Shown piece by piece: positions 58,202-64,000 of a stretch of 64,000 bases of DNA. Positions within the stretch are counted from its first letter, which is position 1. Each line of letters begins with the position of its first letter. Position numbers and translations under genes: made by a program. This DNA is from Mucor racemosus. Taxonomy: Eukaryota; Mucoromycota; Mucoromycetes; Mucorales; Mucoraceae. The stretch lies in contig JAPEHQ010000017.1 in assembly GCA_027405735.1 (NCBI GenBank), forward strand, positions 193,501 through 257,500. Reading direction: 5' to 3'. The notes below the pieces were generated by a model. It saw only the letters and a list, made by a program, of their open reading frames with translations. It searched no databases and was not told where the DNA came from.

Positions 58202-59256
58202 TCACTATTGGCAATAGCATTATCAATTGCCTCATCGCTATTATGATCATTACTGTTTTCATTTTCAAAATTAGTCCACTGACTTATAAGGTTGTCAATT
58301 TTTAGATTTCTTACTTGGGGAACTACTTTTTGGCCTTGGGAGGATCGTTTATGTTCCAGAAACTCAGAACAACGATGGCCTTTACTCCAAGGTTTATTAC
58401 AGTAAAAGCAGAGTTTGTTTGATGGTTTATTGTTTATAGTAGTTTCTCCCTTGGTTTTAGGTTCATGGTTATGAATACGTTTCTTGTTACTATTGGAAAT
58501 AAAAGGATCATCTTGTGCTTGAACTTCTAGGCCACTGATTAGAGCTTCAACTTGTCTAAAAGATTTCAAACGGTGTAAAAAGGAGATTCCAAGATGACTA
58601 CTAAGGGATGTTCTGACGCTAAGGTTAAGGTATGGCTGCAGATTATTCATATAAAGTCTTGCCAAAAAGTTACTGTCCGAACATTGAGCAGCATGAGCAG
58701 CACGCAGGAAACGTTTACCAAAATCAGAGGCGGGTTCACCAGGCTTTTGTTTGAGGAGTACGAGCTTATTAAACATGTTGATTGCTTTAGCAGGGGATTC
58801 CACATGGTCCATGATTAAGGCTTTGGCTTTTACATAACTTATTGTTTGATCGGCTTCAATTGTATCCGCATACCAATCGGCATGGTCAATTCCAATTACA
58901 TTTGCTAAATTGTCTTTCCAATTGTCTTGTAATTCAACGTTCTGCATGCGGAACGTTCTTTCGAAAGCCTTGAAATATTGGTTGACTGTTACGAATGCGT
59001 CTGCGGTATCCTTCATATCGTCACTCAAGATCTTGAACTTTGGTAAGTCCTTTACCATGGCGAGTTTTTTTCTTGCAGGAGGCTTCACAGAGGAGGCAGA
59101 GAAAGAGGAGCCATTTTCTTCTTCACCTTCATCGATTGGGGTAACCGTAATAGGTTCATTCAGATCTTCCATAGGAACATCTTCCTGATATTGTTGTTTG
59201 GGTAAATCTGTAGAGATACCAAAAGTGAATTGTTCGTTTTGAGGGGAGTTTGACAT
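58183..59256 (-). CDS. Gag of Ty3 element 2
   Basis: 357 aa from the ATG (MSNSPQNE) at 59256, the first after the 5' LTR; the same frame is open back into the LTR, but an LTR start is unlikely. A short acidic N-terminus is followed by a helical capsid-like core with VNQYFKAFERTFRMQ and PGEPASDFGKRFLRAAH, a pattern of Ty3/chromovirus capsids. The zinc knuckle is CFYCNKPWSKGHRC near residue 280. The C-terminal 60 residues are N/D/E-rich. Ends in TAG at 58183-58185. Confidence 0.9.
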   Translation of the reverse strand: MSNSPQNEQFTFGISTDLPKQQYQEDVPMEDLNEPITVTPIDEGEEENGSSFSASSVKPPARKKLAMVKDLPKFKILSDDMKDTADAFVTVNQYFKAFERTFRMQNVELQDNWKDNLANVIGIDHADWYADTIEADQTISYVKAKALIMDHVESPAKAINMFNKLVLLKQKPGEPASDFGKRFLRAAHAAQCSDSNFLARLYMNNLQPYLNLSVRTSLSSHLGISFLHRLKSFRQVEALISGLEVQAQDDPFISNSNKKRIHNHEPKTKGETTINNKPSNKLCFYCNKPWSKGHRCSEFLEHKRSSQGQKVVPQVRNLKIDNLISQWTNFENENSNDHNSDEAIDNAIANSEDNNQE

Positions 59257-59277
59257 GATATAATTCACGTAAAAAAA

Positions 59278-59720
59278 TGTTGTAAATGTATGTAATAAAG
59301 AAAGATAAGTACGTGAGAATTGGTCAATCTTTATTAAATATAAAAACGAGATGGGGAAAATCAAATGAAGGGTGAATGTCTACTGCTATTTATATTTGAT
59401 TTAAGGATTGCTTACACACCTGTCTAGAACAGTGTTCTCATACTAAAATTTAGTGTCACTCCTCACTTATGCTAATGTAATTATATTCAGATATAGATGA
59501 TCAGTCTAAAGTCTTTAGTTGCTCTTGGCAACACTAATTATTAATATTCTTTACTTTCTATCTTTTATTCTAAGTCTAGATTATCAGAACTTAGCTTGTG
59601 TGATTATCAGGGTAATCATTTACAGTGTTTATATGACACATATGCTAAATATGTTAAGGCATAGTTTATTGTCATATTTAAACTACGATTTAAGGTACAT
59701 TTATATATGCAAATACAACA
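59278..59720 (-). repeat. 5' LTR of element 2
   Basis: On the minus strand: TATAAATA at 59394-59387, AATAAA at 59335-59330, and AATTCTCACGT at 59321-59311. The last is complementary with a 2-nt bulge to ACGTGAATT just past the LTR (59270-59262), the same geometry as element 1. Confidence 0.95.
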
Positions 59721-60079
59721 ACGTATTGAATTGTATTGTCTATAATCTATATCAATAAAACCAAATGTAACTTAAAAACCCATCCCAGTAAAAAAATGAA
59801 ATGATGGAATTTTGAGAACGGCACAATGCTCATGGTCTGATTTTATTATTATCTACAAATAGGCATAATGACTTACTTATGGGCAATTCTACTATTATGC
59901 ATACATGTGATTAATGTTATGTACACGGATAGAATCTATAATCCTGTACATACAAGCTTAGCATTGCGCTCGTGTGCATCCTGTTATATTTTTAGCCATA
60001 TTCAGTGGGCACAACAGCTCAGGCTATAGTGTGCAGCCCACCTGGGCACAACAAAATCATCTTGTGCAGCACAGGTCGG

Positions 60080-62288
60080 CCGTAGTACTACTATTTACGC
60101 CTACTAAATTCAGTAAGCTCACCAGTTCTCGTCGACGAACATGGATCCAAATGAACTCTCATTTCAATGGTAGGTACGTCTAGTGTTTATCCATAGAATC
60201 GCAAAGCTTTAGCCTCTCTCAAATTGCTGTGAAAATGGACAAATGAAAACTCGCATTTTTCAATCTATTTTGTATGCGTTGTTTCAGATATTCTTTGAAA
60301 TTTTTTATAAAATCAAATAATGGTTCAAAATTGAATTTTGATGTTGCTCTTAATGTGCAGTGAATCAATAAATAACATATCTTGATTTCATTAGCTAACT
60401 GCTGTTTTTAAAGGAGTATAGCACACGTTTTTGAGTGAAACTATCTCTTCCTCTGCTTAAAAAAAATAAAGCTACTGAAGAGCCATACACATTGATCCAA
60501 ATGGGCTATAAGTTTCAAAATATATACTACAACTGCAACAGTATCCAGAATCAAAATTTAATCATCCCATAGATTTGCTGGTTAAATCGTAGCAATAGAA
60601 CGCCCACTTTTTGGTTCTCTTTAAGTTGTGTGTTGCGTTTCACAACATGGAGAATGATAAATATCGGTTTAATTTGAGTTTGAGTAGTATTATTGGGCAG
60701 CTCACACCTTGCTAATTTTGATAATTAAAGCTATTTGGATGTTCTGTAGATATAATGCATCATTTTTCCATCAAAAATTCAGCTAAAATCAAGCAAGATA
60801 GTATAAACGAAAGCTAGATATCTTGCACATATGTTAATATCAAAAAATATTTAAATTATCCTCGGTACTACATTTTTTTTTTGTTAATTGAAACAACCTG
60901 CCGTTTAGCTGTTTTCATATTCCTAAATACCAAGAACGCCAGAAGCTTTAAACCGCTTTATATCTGAATAAAAGCTTTGTTATGCTATTTTTGGCTTTAA
61001 TTTGGTGTATCATGGTCTTAAAAACTTTAAAATTGGTAGAGGTATCAACGGCTATAAACAAAAATACTTGCGTCTTTTCATATTACGCTGGGCGACGAAG
61101 GACTTTTAGAGTAATAGCATAAAATAATAGTAGTATCTAGAGCTAACGACTAAGTTTATAAATTGTCTGTCAGTATATATATATATACAATTTTTTGCGC
61201 ATTTAAAATTAAAAATAATGTGCATGTGAAAAACTGAGGAGAAAAACTAAAGCAAATATTTACAAAACGTTATTATTTTCAATTTGAGACAGAATTTTAA
61301 GGATAGATTACAAGATGCAGAATGTTTTATAGATAACAAAAGATAATGCTTATTATATATCACCGACGGTATGTTCATCACAATGCAATTTTATTTTTTA
61401 AGCTAATGAGGACCTGAAAATGAGATTTTCGATCCGAAATCTGCATGTTTATAATTGATTCTGCTTAACGAGCTAAAATTATAGGTATATTACTAGCTAT
61501 TTATAAATATGCTTTTCGTGTATCTTTATCTTAATGAGGACATGTTAATTAGGATATGTTACATGATATAATCCTTTTTTTTCTTTACGAATCAAGAAAA
61601 ATTTACCATTAGTTTCTTTTCCTCTGAAGCTGCAGTTTTCATAATCAACAAGTCGCTTATATCACTGTATGGTTTAGATTAATCATAACCATCGTATACC
61701 CATACAAAATCGGAATACAATGACGATTTGTTAAGGTACACATACTGCCCTGAACTATTAATCATTGCATCTATTGGGCCATGATTAGCCAGCAAAATAT
61801 CCACCTTTATTAGTAATAGATGCCCCATTTTAGAATGAATCAAGAAAGGAACGATGAAAAGCACATGACCTACAAATGCCTCGACTATTTGAGCATTTAT
61901 TTACTGTTTTAATATGCACATAAGCACCCAATGTCACAACAGTTTTCGCTGAAGATAAGATAATTTCCCGAAATTATCGACAAAAATTTACATGGACCTG
62001 TAGATAAAAACACAGAAACAGATACTTTTTGTTTGACATTGACAATCTTTTAGGTATTACGATGCACTATTGTCCTTTTACCAACATTGTCAAGCATAAA
62101 AGACAATCAAAATGATTGATAGCTGTCGTGACCACTGTTGTAGGCGTAAGGAATTGTTACCCATCTAGACACACCCAATATAAAGAAGTATCAGATGGAG
62201 ACCCTTAATCAAAAAGTATACCAAATACTTTTTTTTAAATTCTGCACTTTTTTCCTCAATATACTAAAAAAAAACTTGTGTAAAGAAA
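60080..62288. other. Intergenic, 2.2 kb, no supported gene
   Basis: AT-rich with no recognisable repeat partner beyond the R2 end. A 61-codon minus-strand frame at 61679-61864 looks slightly protein-like but is isolated. The last 100 bases are the leader of the phosphatase gene. Confidence 0.4.
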
Positions 62289-64000
62289 ATGTCAACCGAC
62301 ATAGCGACAGATAGCCTTGATCATCAAACTATTGACATTGAGCTTAAAGATTTAAGTATCAATGATCATTTGAGGGCAAATACCACTTTCATGAAGGTCG
62401 CTGCTATCATATTTCATTACGGCAATCAACCATTAACAGCCGGACAAATAGTGAATTGTGTTAGATCCTTTGAGCTATTACCATTGAGGTAAGTTTACTG
62501 CTACAAGTTGGGAGCGCGCGCGTGTGCGCGTGTCTGTGTGTGCATATATAATTATATTCATGCTGACATTATTTTTAGAGGAGAAACTCCTAAAAGTACT
62601 ATTCAGGGAATTGTTTCTTCCTCAAGAAAAACATCCAGAACTTTGAATTTGGTAGATCCATTTGTAATTGATAAGAATGGACCTCAAAAGCAGACCCGTT
62701 ATAAACTATCAGATGAATTTGTTGGTGATGCAAAACTACCAAAGACAAAAGAAGTTCCTGACGATCCGGTCATTATCCTGCCTGTATTACCCTATAGTGA
62801 CATTTCATATTCTGGAAAGCGTCAACGTAAAGCGCCTGAATTATATACACCAACAGAGAATTTGAAAATATCATCGAGACCCAGAAAAAGAAAACCCAAG
62901 AAGCCTAAGCATAAAGCAGTGGAAGAAGTAATAGAGGAGATCGCATCAACAGAATCACAAAGCCAATCTGAAGTTGACGTGGAAGAAGTTGAATCATTAG
63001 AAGAGCCAACATCATTAGTAATTCAAGAAGCAGATGATGATACAGCGTAAGTTTCGGAATCGGCATTGTATTCTTCAATTCCTAACATTTATTCTACAGG
63101 AGCTTTGATTCTATGGGTTTAGGATCTGACTATGAAGAACTTTTAGGCATAACGCACGAAACAAAGGTGCCAACCTCACAACCAGAAGTAGTCGAGAAAG
63201 ACACAATAGCCAACTATTCATTAATATACACACCTCCGACCTCTGATTTAGACTATATCGATCCTATCAATTTTAGTGAATATAACATCGCTAGCAATTT
63301 CGCCATTGTTCAACAAAAAGGCTACTCATACCCTCGATTCCGCTCTCATGAAAAGATCAAGATCCCCAAAATTCATTGTGAAGATAAGTATAGAGTAAGC
63401 GATATATCCAAGAACAAGAGAGTAGTCGGTCGATTATTTGTGTTGGCAGATGGTCATGGTGGACCTGGGTGTTCTGAATATTTTGTCAGAAAAACACCAG
63501 AAGCTGTTCAAGCTGTTTGTTCAAAATATTTTCCATCAAAATTAGGTGATCCTTCTGTCCAAGCTAAATTAGAGAAGGATATCAAATTGATGATTCAGAG
63601 ATTAGATGACAGCTATTTGGATATTAAACGAAATCAGATTGCCTCTGCAGCAGAAAACACCAACGAAACAGTAGATAATGATGGATGTACATTGGTTCTC
63701 AATTTATTTATGGGCGAATGGCTCATTAATGTTAATGTTGGGGATTCTCGTTCTGTTCTTATTACTGCTCCAGAACCAAGTACTCCATTACCTGTAACTA
63801 CACCATATACTGTAGGCATTGATAAAGACTACAACTTTGACGTTGAATTCGCTTCACAAGATCATAAACCTTACTTGGAGCATTTAGCTCGTCATATATT
63901 GGAAAATGGAGGCGAATTTGTGGATTCCGTACAAAATAGAGTGATTAAAGTGGATGTAGAAAAATTAAGGGAAGACGGAAATCGACACGCTAAACGTGTA
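62289..64000 (+). CDS. PP2C-type phosphatase with N-terminal winged-helix domain (partial, runs off window)
   Basis: Exons 62289-62488, 62579-63046 and 63100 to beyond 64000. Residues about 33-85 (FMKVAAIIFHYGNQPLTAGQI then LRGETPKSTIQGIVSSS) match the HARE-HTH/Gds1-like winged-helix pattern (LTaxEIv ... G.TP.aTIqg). A basic, RKRKPKKPK-bearing acidic linker suggesting nuclear location follows. The C-terminal part is a PPM/PP2C domain: RLFVLADGHGGPGCSEYF holds the metal-binding DGHGG, and GCTLVLNLFMGEWLINVNVGD then SR hold the conserved GDSR. The domain is cut at the window end. PPM phosphatases are Mg/Mn-dependent Ser/Thr phosphatases; substrate unknown. Intron 1 has a GC/GT dinucleotide run. 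Confidence 0.85.

Larger units (their letters stand above)
54060..59720 (-). mobile_element. Complete Ty3-type chromodomain retrotransposon (element 2), 5661 bp
   Basis: Two 443-bp LTRs identical by eye bound gag and pol on the minus strand. The LTR ends are TGTTGTA...TACAACA and the target duplication is ACGTA (54055-54059 and 59721-59725). Both ORFs are open. Element 2 differs from element 1 in LTR sequence, Gag size and gag-pol frame relation. No tRNA primer site is seen: after the 5' LTR comes T7 then ACGTGAATT. The plus-strand primer region is GGTGGGAGGTGA before the 3' LTR. Confidence 0.95.
53832..60079 (-). repeat. Repeat family R2, copy C, split by Ty3 element 2
   Basis: R2 sequence at 53832-54059 and 59726-60079 is continuous when element 2 and one ACGTA are removed, matching copy B at about 51060-51430 and 51780-52060. 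Only the CGGCCGACCTG end portion of R2 is present; the rest is missing. Confidence 0.75.

Noticed and set aside
61679..61864. 61-codon minus-strand frame that reads somewhat protein-like (LANHGPIDAMINSSGQYVYL)
   Set aside because: Isolated, no family recognised, no flanking exons found; may be a gene remnant but not supportable.

Overview
The window looks like nuclear DNA of a Mucorales-type (Mucoromycota) fungus. It is AT-rich, genes carry many short GT-AG introns (about 50-120 nt), and the gene set is fungal: SLA1, a myosin-motor chitin synthase, a Zn2Cys6 regulator, a Dad2-like DASH subunit and a Gbp2/Hrb1-like SR protein. The mobile DNA is chromodomain-bearing Ty3-type retrotransposons plus decayed repeats. 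No prokaryotic, organellar or CRISPR features were seen.

Layout. 1-1055 is a diverged repeat (family R1). 1390-12185 is a gene island: cyclophilin, SLA1 (convergent, 44 bp apart), a Rap/RSR1 GTPase, an unknown multipass membrane protein and an F-box protein. 12.5-22.1 kb is a nested repeat block: R1 copy 2 is split by a solo LTR and by a complete Ty3 element with identical LTRs, followed by repeat family R2 copy A. 23.1-45.1 kb is a second gene island: Dad2-like, SR protein, RNase H2 subunit C, Doa10/MARCH6 ubiquitin ligase, a secreted double-psi beta-barrel protein, class V myosin-chitin synthase, a Zn2Cys6 factor and a mitochondrial-carrier-like protein. 45.6-60.1 kb is a second repeat block: R1 copy 3 with an inserted poly(A)-tailed retroposon, an inverted pair of LTR-like arms enclosing R2 copy B, and R2 copy C split by a second complete Ty3 element. 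62289 to the end is a winged-helix/PP2C phosphatase fusion that runs off the window.

Exon joins were read by hand from GT-AG sites. For each multi-exon gene with both ends in the window the summed coding length is a multiple of three, which supports the models. The genes are mostly housekeeping and do not form one pathway, but several concern polarised hyphal growth (SLA1, RSR1-like GTPase, myosin-chitin synthase).

The most interesting signals are in the mobile DNA. (1) The two complete Ty3 elements are clearly different families, yet share an unusual priming layout: no tRNA primer site, a T6-7 tract after the 5' LTR, then 9 nt complementary (with a 2-nt bulge) to an LTR segment 65-66 nt after TATAAATA and 8-9 nt after AATAAA. 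This suggests Tf1-like self-priming. (2) Their gag-pol frame relations are opposite (+1 and -1). (3) Repeat family R2 carries a fragment of a dynein intermediate chain gene, including an intron boundary, in two copies.
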